From Panorpa germanica (lineage: Eukaryota > Arthropoda > Insecta > Mecoptera > Panorpidae), in the NCBI GenBank assembly GCA_963678705.1, contig OY783205.1, positions 27,333,034 through 27,397,033 on the forward strand: a DNA stretch of 64,000 nt, read 5' to 3'. Each line of letters opens with the position of its first letter. The first letter of the stretch is position 1. Both the position numbers and the translations under genes were made by a program. Of this stretch, positions 50,865 to 63,457 are shown one piece after another. Under the pieces are notes generated by a model. That model had not been told where the DNA came from and did no database searches. It was given only the letters and a program-made list of their open reading frames with translations.

Positions 50865-51453
50865 AATGGGCTTGTGTCCTATGTCTTAATGTCTACAAAA
50901 GTGTACTATATATTGATAATGTTGGTTACTAGAACCTCAAATGTTTAATTATTTTTTAATAACTCCTTATATTTCAGGAGATATTAACAATTAAAAAAAT
51001 CATTTTTTCTCTTTAATTATTACATTCCAACTACATAATGACATCACAAACGTTACTAACCTTACAGCTCATAAATCTCTGCTATATATATTTATATATC
51101 AAAATATCAAATGTTATTTACAGCTGTTTCAAGGAACAATAATATTTCAGTATTATGTCTGCCGTAACAGGGTTAAATAAAATAAAAATGTATTATTCTT
51201 TGACTTGATTATTTCGACTACCAACAGCTAAAAAACATTACCACAGCACTGACCTACTCAACAAATAACTGACGTTAAAATGCATCGTCATACAAATATG
51301 GGCGACCATTTCTAGCGCTAAAATTGCAATTCAAATTTTTAATTGCCATATCTCTGTCAACATTTAGATATTTAATAAAATAGACACGCCAATACACATT
51401 TATTAACATCAATTGAAAAATCTACCACTAAAAAATTAATACACAAGCCCATT
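50865..51453 (-). mobile_element. Family C element, copy C3, both ends preserved
   Basis: Reverse-oriented and 589 bp long, bounded by AATGGGCTTGTGT at 50865-50877 and its exact reverse complement at 51441-51453. This 13-bp perfect inverted terminus shows the family to be a nonautonomous DNA element. I could not identify a clear target-site duplication. Confidence 0.85.
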
Positions 51454-52313
51454 TCATGAATTAAAGATGGGAAGGGACATAAAGTGGAAGTATATAAGTG
51501 GGGGGAAGCACAGAGAATTATTTTATCTTCTTAATAGCTCATTACGAGTTTAATTTACAACTAAATATACCTAACTGTACGGGAGACAAGACTGCTTCAG
51601 ACAGTGTGCATAAAATATATAAAAAAAAAACTCCTGCGATGACTTTGTGCAACCCTATCGTAACTTTATTCGTTAATATCATAGGAATAACGAGTGGTTG
51701 TTGTGTTTGTGTTAGGGGAAATGTTGAAATGTGAAATCTGAAGCTCATAAGGGTTACATTGGGGTTGTAACAAGTGGACCACTTGATCTTTAAGGTATAA
51801 TGTATGCATCTGCAGTAACTTTATGTGCTTGTGGTGTTAATTTTCTCGAAATTATTCATTAAAATATTAAATTATTAAAGCACCCTATTTTATAAGTGAT
51901 TATAAATAAGTAATTCTGATAAATACAGTATTTTTATTGAATTTATTTAATTGCGATTTTATTGCATCAAAGTATAAGTACGTTAGCTCTCACTAACGTG
52001 ATTATAATAATATCTCTTCAATTCTATTATACAATTAGCTACATACAAGTATATATTACTCGTACTATGTGAATATGAATAGGTAATATAAACTACGCCT
52101 TTGTAATTTATACAGCATTTCCACATTGCAGGATGCTCGTTCATGATATCACTCACGAAATACGGTTCCTTGCACACCGTCGTCCTCGTAAATGTAGAAA
52201 CCAGTGGCGGGTTGTGTTAAGGGGATTCCTTATTAACGATCGACTTAAAATGTACACACTGCACTGAAAAGTGTGGAGTACTCTTTGTAAACGTTATAAA
52301 GATTTCAATGTAA

Positions 52314-52360
52314 GTGATTTTGTTGAGTAAAATAATTGAAAAACATGACTTAGTATTCCT
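52314..52360 (+). repeat. Family H 47-bp repeat, copy 1
   Basis: GTGATTTTGTTGAGTAAAAT through AAACATGACTTAGTATTCCT, matched with few changes at 57969-58015. Too short to classify. Confidence 0.6.
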
Positions 52361-52980
52361 CTGTTTATAGCTGCATTTTTAATCGAAAATAAACTAAGTT
52401 AATAAAGTATTAAAGCGTAAGGTTGTAGCTATGTTTCTAAAAGCTAATTTTTTTATATTCTAATCTTAAGGGCACGATAAAGCATCCCTAATATTACAAA
52501 AATATTCTGCAATTTTGGAATTTTAATACATTACTTTGATTAATACATTTCACTAAAAAACATTTTCTATATAGAACATTTTTGATATAAAATTAGGAGT
52601 AGGATTTAACAAGCTATTTCAAGCAGCAAAACCTCAGACGCAAACCAATAAGATCGTAAAATGGAAGTGGAAGTCAAAAAACCAGATTCTTTTATGTAAA
52701 CCATCCATCAAGAGATGCTAAAATTAAACACGCTTTTAGAACATGTTTTCAGGATTCCTAATGTTAAAAAAATTATGTGCCGTCACTGTTTATATAAACC
52801 ACAGTCTATGTGTTTGTTATTTCTGGCTCCAACCAAAGCTGCTGCCAGTATAAGTGTGTAGTACTGGTTGCCGAGGTTCTAGGGATTTCCAAACTATTTC
52901 AATAACTGTGAGAGATGAATAAATAAATAGAGTTCAACATTTAACCAGTATTCATCATTTTATGGAAATGAATGCATAAA

Positions 52981-53013
52981 GTGTGTGTGTATGTTTGTGT
53001 GTGTGTGTGTGTG
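52981..53013 (+). repeat. GT-rich microsatellite
   Basis: GTGTGTGTATGTTTGTGTGT followed by more GT units, with two interruptions. Confidence 0.85.
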
Positions 53014-53390
53014 AAACTAGCGTCAGACTATGAGTGAATTCATTTGAATGAGAAATGGTGTACAACTTTATTCTACAGATAGTTTTTATATGGTATTTAT
53101 TTAGTAGATAGCGTTCAATTACTGATTACAGTTTTATGTTATTCATTCCTGCAAACACTGTTTTTTTTGATAAAAATAACTAGTCGGTATATATACTCGT
53201 ATATATATATTCATTTGTCTGTATACACTGAATGTCCAAATTTGATCGATGTGTCTCATTAATCAAGAAGAAATGCGAGCGCAACAAACAAAAGAACAGA
53301 AACTTTGAAATATATGAAACAAAAGTTTGTTCTGTTAAAATAATAAAAAATAAAAAAACAAAACTAGACTTAAGAGGTTTTAATACTATT

Positions 53391-53490
53391 CGCCGCTAAA
53401 ACATGTTTTTTCGCAGCGAAAATATGTTTTCTCCGCTAAAATTTGTGTTTTCGCCGCTAAAATATGTCTTTCGCGGCGAAAATTTGTTTT
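53391..53490 (+). repeat. Tandem repeat, five 20-bp units
   Basis: Five consecutive 20-base units start at 53391, 53411, 53431, 53451 and 53471. The consensus is about TCGCCGCTAAAATATGTTTT; units alternate between CGCTAAAA and GCGAAAA forms. It is GC-richer than its surroundings. Confidence 0.8.
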
Positions 53491-54600
53491 TTTGTACGAA
53501 TTTGGATAACAATACATTGTTTGGTATATTTGTTTATTTTTAATTTGTTTAGCATATACTGTTATTTAATTTTATTGATGTTTAGTCTACCTAATTGCTT
53601 GTACCATATTATAATCATAAGTAGAATGAATAAAGAGAACATCGCATTGTGATTTCTGGTAGTGTTGCCAGTGACTCAACCCCTCAGACTCACACCTCAC
53701 TAGATAGGGTTGTCATAACAGAATATTTGAAGGGTGGCAATAGGCAAATAGTATAACAGCCACTTTACAGCTTTCCGAAAGCTTCAGGGCATGATACCAA
53801 CATTTAAACTGAAATGATGAAAGCTCAACTGTATATAATAGGGTGGTTGTTGGGATATCTAAATTAGGATTGAGGGTGAGAAGAGAATGGGGATGAATTT
53901 TAAATCAGTTTATAATTTGAATATATTTCATAAGTAAATATTATTATTAAAATTAGATTGCTAGACTTTATATTAATTGCATAAATTTCTTTGATTAATT
54001 AACACAGTGTTCGAGAGTGTTGATAGCTGTGTCAGGTTCGATTTCTGGACCTGGGTTTGTAGCTCAAGTGCGAGTATATCGTTCCTCCAGTTCATAAATA
54101 GACATGATAGGCTTCAAATCCAGAGTTTGGTTCTTATTTTTCATTGAATGTTATTTTCTAGTTTTTTAGAGATAAGTCCACGAACCGGATAACAATTCTG
54201 GTAGAAGTACCAACCGCATTATATATATTTATAAAAAAAGAATATAAATAGTAACGTAAACAATAAAAAGAATGTGTAAATAGAATATTAAATTCAATTA
54301 TGCTATTAGTGGACTTTAACAACAGAACATAAAGAAAAATTAACCCTATAAAAATATAGTGAAATCAAAATGTTGGCACGATCTGGTCCACATTACTTAT
54401 GATGCTGCCAATATGTTTCTCAGAGCGTGCTTTGAATGCTCCACTGAATACAATGTTCTTTTCTAAGACTACATGACATTTGTTGGCAACGGGGGGGATG
54501 AGTTAGGGGGTGGGGGTTGTATGATGTAAACGACTGTCGGATAGTGCGACAGATAAACAACAATAGACATCGGTAATGCTGGATGCGCCTGGACGGAAGT

Positions 54601-54617
54601 GGGAGGGCAGGGAAGGG
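54601..54617 (+). other. Canonical G-quadruplex motif
   Basis: GGGAGGGCAGGGAAGGG: four runs of three G with loops of 1 or 2 bases. A second G-rich tract with three long runs lies at 54491-54518. On the + strand, so it would be in the Dscam transcript if the region is intronic. Confidence 0.7.
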
Positions 54618-54999
54618 TCAAATCTTATGGGACCTGGTATAGTATAACACAATACAGAGATTTTCTCCCCCTTAGATTTATTGTGAATAAGAGGGTTGGA
54701 AAATCATTCTTCTTCTGCGGTTATAAGTTTTTATTATATCGTTGTATCTTATTGAAGCTTATAAATATAGCTGGGAGCTTTCAGAGCTTTTTCGTTAATA
54801 TATTTATTGGGCTTTTTGTTTGGGTAATAATGAGGAGTATGTTTGTTAAAAGAAATTGATCGGGAAAGCTTTTTTTTTGCTGTTGTGCCAAAACAAACGT
54901 TAGACATTTTCAGAAAATTTCTTATTTATCTAGTAAAGTGAGTTAGTGAACCATGTCTTAATTTCTGTAATACTGTAAAACTATTGATAATCTCAATAT

Positions 55000-55200
55000 C
55001 TCAACCAAGTTTTACAAATTGAATAGCCTATATACAAAATTTCAACTTTCTAGCACAACTTTTACTCTCGACAAATACTGCCCCCGTGCCCCCAAATAAA
55101 ATTTTGAAATTCTGATTTTTTTTTATTAATAATATTCCTAATTATTCTAGAATTTGAACTTTCTCCAAAGTTCCCTACCGGGCCCCCGAATTTCTTAAAT
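55000..55200 (-). repeat. Family J repeat, copy 2 (inverted)
   Basis: Inverted relative to 49789-49975. Landmarks on the plus strand are AACTTTCTAGCACAACTTTT, CTGCCCCCGTGCCCCC and AAGTTCCCTACCGGGCCCCC. The copies are clearly diverged. Confidence 0.6.
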
Positions 55201-55204
55201 TATC

Positions 55205-55237
55205 ATAAATATACACTTGGAACATTATAATATAGGA
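55205..55237 (+). repeat. Family I 33-bp identical repeat, copy 2
   Basis: An exact match to 19415-19447. It sits a few bases after inverted family J copy 2. Confidence 0.65.
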
Positions 55238-57460
55238 AGGAAAATATTTATTGATACATGAAAAAAATTCAACTTCAAGAAAATAGTTCCCATTCCGCAA
55301 TAACAAAAATATATAAAAATATTATCGAATTGAGCAAATAAATATATTTTTCATGTTTATTCCATAAGTGAGCCAATCTTCTAATGCCTCAGGAGATGTG
55401 TTACCGAAAATATGTCACTTACTTTAAGTACGATGTAAACAGCTCAAATGCAATTATATTTAATACTGTACCAGGCCAATTTTACACTTGATTTATTCGT
55501 ACACATAATGATATTTGAATATGACTATATGTGATGTGGTTTGAATGTATATGTAACAAGATTGCTTTGCATGTATATATTATAGATAAATATCTAAGCA
55601 ATGTGTGTTAACGTGAGGACACAAATATAGGTTATCAAAATTACCTTCAGTTCGTGGATTTAGTTGAAATGGGTCAATGATTTTGTACACTTAATTGATA
55701 ATTAGGTCATTAAGGACACCGTGTACGTAATATTTTACATAACAATTATGTTTACCAGCGCGTAGAGCTGTCCCTTTGTTCCGATAGGTTCCACAGCTAC
55801 AAAAAGAAGAATCACTGAATATATTGTTTTTTTACAAGACTTTTTATATCCATCCAAACAAATATTTACTTTATATCCATATAAATTGTTAGATGTTGCA
55901 TTTATAATCTCTCTATCTCTATCAAGTAATAAATTATTAACAATGGTCTTCTCACTCGCTTCCCGAAATCTAATAGCGTTTGCTACATACCAATTATACC
56001 ACAAATATCAAATAAATACAACTGACCTTCGTCAATGTCATCGCTGTCAAATAGAATATGTTATCGTGGTGGTATGACTATCAGGCGTATTTACACTACA
56101 AAATACTTGCTTATACATAAAAAGTAATATCCATATACAAAGGTTTATCATACATTATTGATTCATCCCCTCTAGCTAAGCTGTTTTATCACAGTTCACA
56201 AAACACCCCTATTTTTTTCGATAATAATTCATTACAACACTTTATATATCCTGCAACCCTTACATGGTATTTTAAAACCACACGGCGTTTGCTTATGTAT
56301 ATAAAACACCTATAGAGTATTGTATATACTGACGTTTATTTACAAACGAACCCCTAACACCTATACTACTACCCCTTACTTGCGAATGAGATATTCAGAA
56401 CGGGTCAATGAATACTAACCCTCGTTTACTGGTGCTGTAAGTTCAATGCATTGACATAGTATACTGTTTGCGGTTCAATACTTTGCTTATTATTTAGCGA
56501 AGTGACAAACCTTTGAATGAATGCATATTGCATATATGGTACATACTCATATCAAAGGAAAGTTTTTAGAAGTTGACTGAACATTTGTGCAGTATTTTGT
56601 TTTGTTGATGACAGTGGAAAAATATATTTAGTATCTACAAATTTTCAAATGTATTCACTCTAGTTTGTTTCGAAACATGATTCGCATCAAACAGAGAAAA
56701 GGAAGGCTTTATTTCCACCCTTCTTTCCTCATTTCTACTTTAACTTTCGCCCGTCTTCCTTGGTCATCTTTCTTATCAAATACTTCTCATTTTTCTATCT
56801 GCTTTCTATTTTCAGTTCCATGTAATGAAATTTCTAGCTAATTTGTATACCACAAATTAAAATGCATAATAAATTAGCCCAATATTTTAATTACAATTGT
56901 ACCCTAAAGCACAACTAATTATAAATTAAATAAAACAATTAGTATAATTATAATAAACTGTCAAACAAACATGACGTTATTGACTTAATATTGATATCGC
57001 AACCACAACAACAACAACAGTACCCCCCTCTCCTTCTCCCTACAACAACAACAATATCAACAACTAAACAACCCCTTGCGTTTTACATTATAAAATCTTT
57101 TAATCCTTGTAGACACCCTATTTCTATAAACACTCTTGTACGATACCCACAAAGCCTGGTTATATCACACCCTCACTCTCTTACTCTTTGTTCCTTCACT
57201 CCGCCCCTCCTTCTCTCCTCTTTCTAACCCTTACTGGCACTTTTCATGTTAAAACTCTATGCTCCATTAGTACTGAAGTAAATCTGTACTGTTATTAATT
57301 CATAAATACCACACAACCAATGAACAGTCTGACGATGAAGCGTCTGCCTTTAAAACAGGGATTTGCAACGTATAGTCAGTGTAATCAAATGACTGCAATA
57401 CTCGTATGTAAATAGTACTTAAATGACCTTACACAAATTCTAATGTTACAAAATTAGTTA

Positions 57461-57640
57461 AAATTTAGATTTTTCCATTATTTTGAAATGACAAAAGTAG
57501 GATCACTAAAACCACTGTAATTTGTAAATTAATCGTCGGAATTTCATGAAATTTTGGCACATATTGTTTGAAAGTTGATACTATTTAAAAATCAATTGAA
57601 TTTGTCTATATGTCATCATACGAACTTATTGAGATAAGAT
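57461..57640 (+). repeat. Family F dispersed repeat, copy F4
   Basis: The longest copy at about 180 bp. It carries GATTTTTCCATTATTTTGAA, ACTAAAACCACTGTAAT, TTCATGAAATTTTGGCACAT and GAACTTATTGAGAT. It overlaps the start of an apparent minus-strand open frame that is therefore not credible. Confidence 0.68.
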
Positions 57641-57968
57641 ACTTTGTAACTTCTTCGACGCTCCATAGCATTAGGCGATTTTCCACAGCATAATTTTTGA
57701 TTAAATAGCTTAAGTCCCCTAGTTCTATCAAAATATTCGTTTGAAAAGCATCTAATAGTGCCTGGCATTGAAAATATGTTACAAAGTTGATATCTCTGTA
57801 AAATTATGTTGTTAGAGCATGGTGTCATTGGCGACCAAGTCAAAATCAACACTAACTACAGTTGAAGAAGTATAGTGTGTATAGATAAATGTGCAAGCAT
57901 AGGTTTTATATATTATTTGGGGTATAAAAATTGTTTGTAAGCGCAAATAATACATCCAGTGCAAGCGT

Positions 57969-58015
57969 GTGATTTTATTAAGTAAAATAACTGAAAAACA
58001 TGGCTTAGTATTCCT
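57969..58015 (+). repeat. Family H 47-bp repeat, copy 2
   Basis: GTGATTTTATTAAGTAAAAT through AAACATGGCTTAGTATTCCT. Both copies have the same length with about 4 substitutions. It lies 59 bp upstream of LINE relic L2. Confidence 0.6.
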
Positions 58016-58074
58016 AAGTTTGTACTTAGAAAGATTATAAAGTATCGATACTGGATGGACGGGCAAGTAAAGAA

Positions 58075-58432
58075 GTGTTGGTATGCAAAGCAAAGGTGGA
58101 AACATTGGAGCACATAAGGGATGAATGTGTGGACAATGAAGCAGCTATTAAAACGGGAAAGGAAGGGAAATGGATAGCAGAAGTAATTAGATGGAGGAAG
58201 TGAAGAAATAGAATGTTTATGTCTGAACAGAGTGAGGTAAAAGGCAGGAAAGGGAAAATAAAGTCTGAAAGGAGGAAAGAATAGTACAAGATAATAGAGG
58301 ATTTATCGAGAGGGGTCAAGGAACAGGAAGGGAGAGGGTAAAGAGAAGAAGTTGAAATTATATGAAATTTTGTAAGAAATATTAATATAGATTGTAAACC
58401 CGAAAGACAAACAATTAATAATATAATATATA
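58075..58432 (+). pseudogene. R1-like LINE relic L2 (ORF2 end and 3' UTR)
   Basis: Codons 58075-58203 read VLVCKAKVETLEHIRDEC, then EGKWIAEVIRWRK and a stop. This is the C-terminal knuckle of an R1-like ORF2 with its first Cys changed to Val. A purine-rich 3' UTR follows, containing ATTGTAAACCCGAAAGA at 58391 and an A/T-rich simple tail. The 183-codon minus-strand frame over it is an antisense shadow. Confidence 0.65.
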
Positions 58433-59401
58433 CAAAATAAGTATCGAAACTTATGTGTACTAAGGTTGTGGTACTCTGTTTTTTAAAAGCTTCACCGGTT
58501 GCGAAGTAGGTGCGAAGAAGTTGGTATATTAAAGTGACATTATTACGATAACGGTTTAGTGTAAGAATAACGATATGCCACGTCATAAAAATATATAAGA
58601 AAAGCTGAGTAAACCCTCGTTGTAGCCGTAAACATAATCTTAAAAGTTATTAAATTGCTTTATAGGCATTTATTACGTTATTTAGTAGTTGTAGATATTG
58701 AATGTTAACCACTAGAATTATCAATTATTGTTAAAAATACTTTTAGCGATTATTTAGAATTCATATCGTTCTGACCCATATTTAACAGCTAATATTATTA
58801 TTGAAAATTAAAAGCTTTCACATCAAAATGAATTTTAATTCACGTATATATGTTTGTTTGGTTTACAACGCAATTATTAATGTTTCCTATGCATTTGTTT
58901 GTTCATCTGCATAAATTACAGTTGGAAATTTAATAACAGAAATCCGGACACGATGACCAACCAAATGTAACATAAATTATGGAATTATTAATGACTAGTG
59001 AATACATACATTCAAAATGTCACAGATAGGTTCTGGACCTTGTCATACGTGACTCCTGCACCCTGGGGGAGATCTATAACGTGTAATATGATATATGGAC
59101 ACGTTAAGGGTGGGGGTGGATGAATAGTAAGCACACGTCAAACAAACTCCCATACTCCCAATAGCCTAACTCTATTGGATGTTGCCAGTTCAGTTGGGAA
59201 AACTTATTTTATTACGAAATTGATAATTTAATACTAGATGATTGATGAATTTGTTTAGGGAAAATGATGGGTTTATCAATTTTCATGAAAATGGGACGGG
59301 AATTATTGTGTCGATCGTCAGAAACTATTGAAGTATGATGCTAAGTTCAATATAGTCTCACGACTCTTTCAAGGTAAACAAATATTAATTAATACTTTTT
59401 T
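58433..59401. other. No gene or named repeat seen
   Basis: AT-rich DNA between LINE relic L2 and family B copy B5. No exon, long open frame or repeat family member was recognised. Confidence 0.5.
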
Positions 59402-59911
59402 TTATTATTTACTGTTTTTATTTCATACTTTAATCTAGATTTCAGGTTTTCAGAATAGGCATTCCTTGTCACCTTCATGTTTTAATTTGAGATTAGTTAA
59501 TTTAGTTGGTGCGCATGCCTCGTTAGTATTATAAATTTTAGACCGTTCGACAGTTGGACAAAATTTAAGGTGAAATAATAAAAATTGCTGTTTTTCATAA
59601 CAATTAGTAATAGAAATTGTTTTTATTTCTTTATTTTTGACAAACGGACATTGAACTATTTTTAAATATAAATTCTACTGCAGTTTGACAGATTGTCACA
59701 TTTTGGAGGTTATAATATAATATAGTTTTTCTTAATTTAACATTTTTAATTTAAGAAATTGGACCTTGTAAGGTTCTAAAAAACTAAGAAAAAATAAAAA
59801 ATAAATTTAATTAAAAATGGTACTGTGAATGACTACGCGTATTACCATATGCTAAATAATTTAAGTTAAATACAAAATTAAATTAAAGCAGTGAGTGGGA
59901 ATGATACTTAA
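59402..59911. mobile_element. Family B MITE, copy B5
   Basis: The body is family B, with right end CAGTGAGTGGGAATGATACT and TTAA at 59908-59911. The left terminus is degraded. It carries the GGTGCGCATGCCTCGTTAGT segment that is partly deleted in some other copies. Confidence 0.77.
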
Positions 59912-60669
59912 CTATAAAGTGACTCAAACAGTTAACCTCGTTTAATTTCTAATACGAATTTAATAAAAAAAAATAATACAAAGTTTTTCTATATATACAA
60001 TGGTAGAAATATATAAATTCAGTGTAGAAAATGTAGATCCGCTAAATAACTCTGACAGCGTAGAACTTGATGGAGTATAAAACTGGATTATCCAGGAGGA
60101 TCACCAATGAATGTCGAGCAGTTGAACACGAAGAGAAGATAAATGAAAATAATATTAAAAATGACAACTGAATACATTGAAAAATATAAAGTTGAAAATG
60201 GAAAAAAAAATGAAATATATAAAAGAAATGTTTATAAATTGTATATGCAACGAATTTCTTAAAATACATTCTTTTTTTTTAATTTACACTTAACACAGAT
60301 AGGTATATTTTAAGTTTAGCTAATATTAGAAAAGTTACCTGTTACGTAAACGATGTAACCTAATATACAACGTTTTGTGAACTATTGCGCTTTGTCCATA
60401 TAATCATAAAACATATTTCACCTTATATAGTTCTTTTTAAGAATTAGCAGATTTTCAAATAATCTTTATTCTCATTAAACATAACCGCAAATATTATTTC
60501 TTGCAATATTTTTTATATAATATAAATTTGTTATTTACCGAAATTTAACATAATTCTTAAAATATATTAATGTAATATATAACATTATATAATCTTGCAT
60601 AAAAAGCTTGCTTTATTATCTTCAGAAAAACATAAATTTATGTTAAAAAATAGCTTTTGTTACATAATC

Positions 60670-61123
60670 TTAAGCCTCATTCCCACTCACTGTTTTGATA
60701 TTTAATTTACTGTTTTTATTTAATATTGTAATCTAGATTTCAGGTTTTCGTTTAAGCATTCCTTTTCACATTTGTGTTTTAATTTAAGTTTAGTTAATTT
60801 AGTTGGTGCGTATGCATCGTTACTAATATAAATTTTGACAGTTCAACAAAATTGTATGTGAAATAATTAAAATTGATATTTTTAATAACAATTAGTAATA
60901 GAAATTGTTTTTTCTTCTATATTTTTCAAAAACTGACATTAAACTTCTTTTAAAAGTAAATCCTACTGCATTTTAACTGATTGTGACATTTTGGAGGTTA
61001 TAATACAATATAGTTTTTCTTAATTTAATATTTTTAATTTAAAACATTGGACCTTGTAAGGTTCTAAAAAATAAAATAAATACAAAATATAAAATTAAAT
61101 TAAAACAGTGAGTGGGAATGATT
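60670..61123. mobile_element. Family B MITE, copy B6
   Basis: The left end is TTAAGCCTCATTCCCACTCA and the right end is AAACAGTGAGTGGGAATGAT. The clear inverted termini are about 16 bp, with TTAA at 60670-60673. An internal deletion before the right end makes it about 454 bp long. Confidence 0.82.
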
Positions 61124-62087
61124 ATATTATACATTATATTAACCTAAAAAAATGATGCAAAATGTAAACTTTTTAATGTTAAATACACCTACATAAAATT
61201 CATTTAAGAAATTAATTTACCGACTTCATCCTATCGATAATAGTTACAGGACAATTATAACTAAAAACGTTAAAAGCTTTCAAAATAAAAGCTTTAACTG
61301 ATCATTTAAGCTTCTACTATCCATTGTCCTTTCGATAATAATATCCTTTTATAGATGCCATAAAATTCTATTATAAATATATACATATATTATAGTGGTT
61401 TGTATAATGGCATTTTTAATTATTTGAAATATTGATATTGAAATATTTATTTAATAATAAAATCAACATAAATGTTTTATTTATTGCGTATTAAATTATT
61501 ATGACGTCACCAAAATTTTATTACGTATTATGTATTAATATTTGTATGGATACTATGTAATAAGGTTTATATGTAATTGGAAAATGTTACTATCAACTTT
61601 CTTCATTTGCGTAAGCAAGAGGCGTTGCGGCAAAGGGTTATCCTACTCGAGTAGTTAATAACACGTATACAGCTAAATATAAAAATATATTTTTATACGT
61701 GCGATATTGAGTAAGGAAGTCAAAAGAGCCGCCCCAAATAATCCAACACTTATGTGTTACATATGAATGTACCCAATTGCTGGGATGAATCCTGATTCTG
61801 AGATAGAAGCGGTTAAACTAAAAGTGGTGGCCTTATTTGGGATGAAAAAGGGTGCGGGGTACTTGAAAAGAGTACTAGAAGACCATCAGTAGCAACCACA
61901 TGTGTTAAGTATTCATGCAGCTGTCAGAAGTCATTCTAAATTCACGATAGCTGCGCCATCTGCTTCGGTGTTGACACCACTTTATATATTCATATTTACC
62001 AACATTCAAGTTTTAAAAATAGCTTTAAAATGTGAATATATAAAAATGAATGGTTTTTTATTTACGAGTGCTACGATATATATAATG

Positions 62088-62184
62088 CATCACTCAATAA
62101 GTTAGTAGGATGACATATATATGGCGCCACCACTGATGTTTAGATAGTACCAACTTTCAAACGATACGTATCAAAATTTCATTT
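62088..62184 (-). repeat. Family F dispersed repeat, copy F5 (inverted), abutting family C
   Basis: The inverted copy begins CATCACTCAATAAGTTAGTA and contains ATGGCGCCACCACTGATG and GATAGTACCAACTTTCAAAC. It stops at the first base of copy C4. Confidence 0.68.
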
Positions 62185-62750
62185 AATGGGCTTGTGTTCT
62201 CATTTTTTAGTGGTCGATTTTTCAATTGTTGATTGAAATTGATGTTAATAAATGTGTATTGGCGTGTCTATTTTGTTAAGTATCTAAATGTTGACGGAGA
62301 TATAGCAATTAAAAATTTGAATTGCAGTTTTAGCACTGTGAGATGGTCCGCCATTTGTATGACGTGAAATGCATTTTAAGGTCAGTTATTTGTTGAGTAG
62401 GTCAATGCTGTGATAATGTTTTTTAACTGTTGGTAGTCGAAATAATCAAGTCAAGTCAAAGAATAATACATTTTTATTGTTCCTTGAAATAGCTGTAAAT
62501 AATATTTGATATTTTGATATATAAATACATATAGCAGAGATTTATGAGCTGTAAGGTTGGCAGCGGTTGTGATGTAAGGACTTGCATTTCGAATGTGTAC
62601 AACGTTGAATCCCTTTAATAATTAAAGAGACAAATTAACTTTTTTAATTGTTAATATCTCCTAACATATAAGGAGTTATTAAAAAATAATTGAACATTTG
62701 AGATTCTAGTAATCAACTTTATCAATATATAGTACACTTTTATAGAAATT
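62185..62750 (+). mobile_element. Family C element, copy C4
   Basis: It starts with the intact AATGGGCTTGTGT terminus directly against a family F fragment (62088-62184). It continues through the family body to TTTATAGAAATT; the right terminus is absent. It has internal deletions relative to C2. Confidence 0.8.
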
Positions 62751-63457
62751 GTAATTGTTATTGTAATTTTCAAAACAATAGTATAATTTGAATTTTCCTT
62801 ATATACTCATATTTAAAATTAATTAAGAGAAAACCACCAGATCGGTCATCATCAGTAGTATAATATATTTAATGTTTATGTGTGTTAAAATTTTGTCGTG
62901 TAGTCTTAAGACAGTCGTGTCTCAAGTGTTCATAAGTGTCATAGCCAAGGATTAATTGAATTATAATCAATGTAGCATCTATTTTCAAACACAGAATATC
63001 CTCACAAAATATGATAATACCCATGTAACATGTAGTCGTTGTTGCCTATAGCGCAGGGAGATAATATGCACGGAGCTGTTGTTGGGTGGCAGACAACAAT
63101 TGTTACATAGTGTGTTGTATTCATTGATGTATTCAAATTTGAATAGAAGCATTTCGTTCTATGTGAGCCTCTGTTTTCCATGACATTTGTATCAAACAGT
63201 TGTGCCTATAAACAATGACCATCTAAATGCAAAGTAGAACACTGTACACATATCGCACTGTACAATGCATTATGAATGAGCTTTAAGCTTCAATTCATAT
63301 CTAAATCTAATAATTCAATCCTCTGGAATACTATTACACTACTGTGAAGTATTTATTTACGGATTGATGAATTGTTACTAATGGATTGTGTATATATGAT
63401 ATTAAATTAATGATTCCTAATTCGGCAAAATATATCACATCACTTAATAAGTTCTAA

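Noticed and set aside
58035-58586. 183-codon minus-strand open frame
   Set aside because: It is antisense to LINE relic L2, whose plus-strand knuckle sequence explains the region better. The hydrophobic composition comes from pyrimidine-rich DNA.
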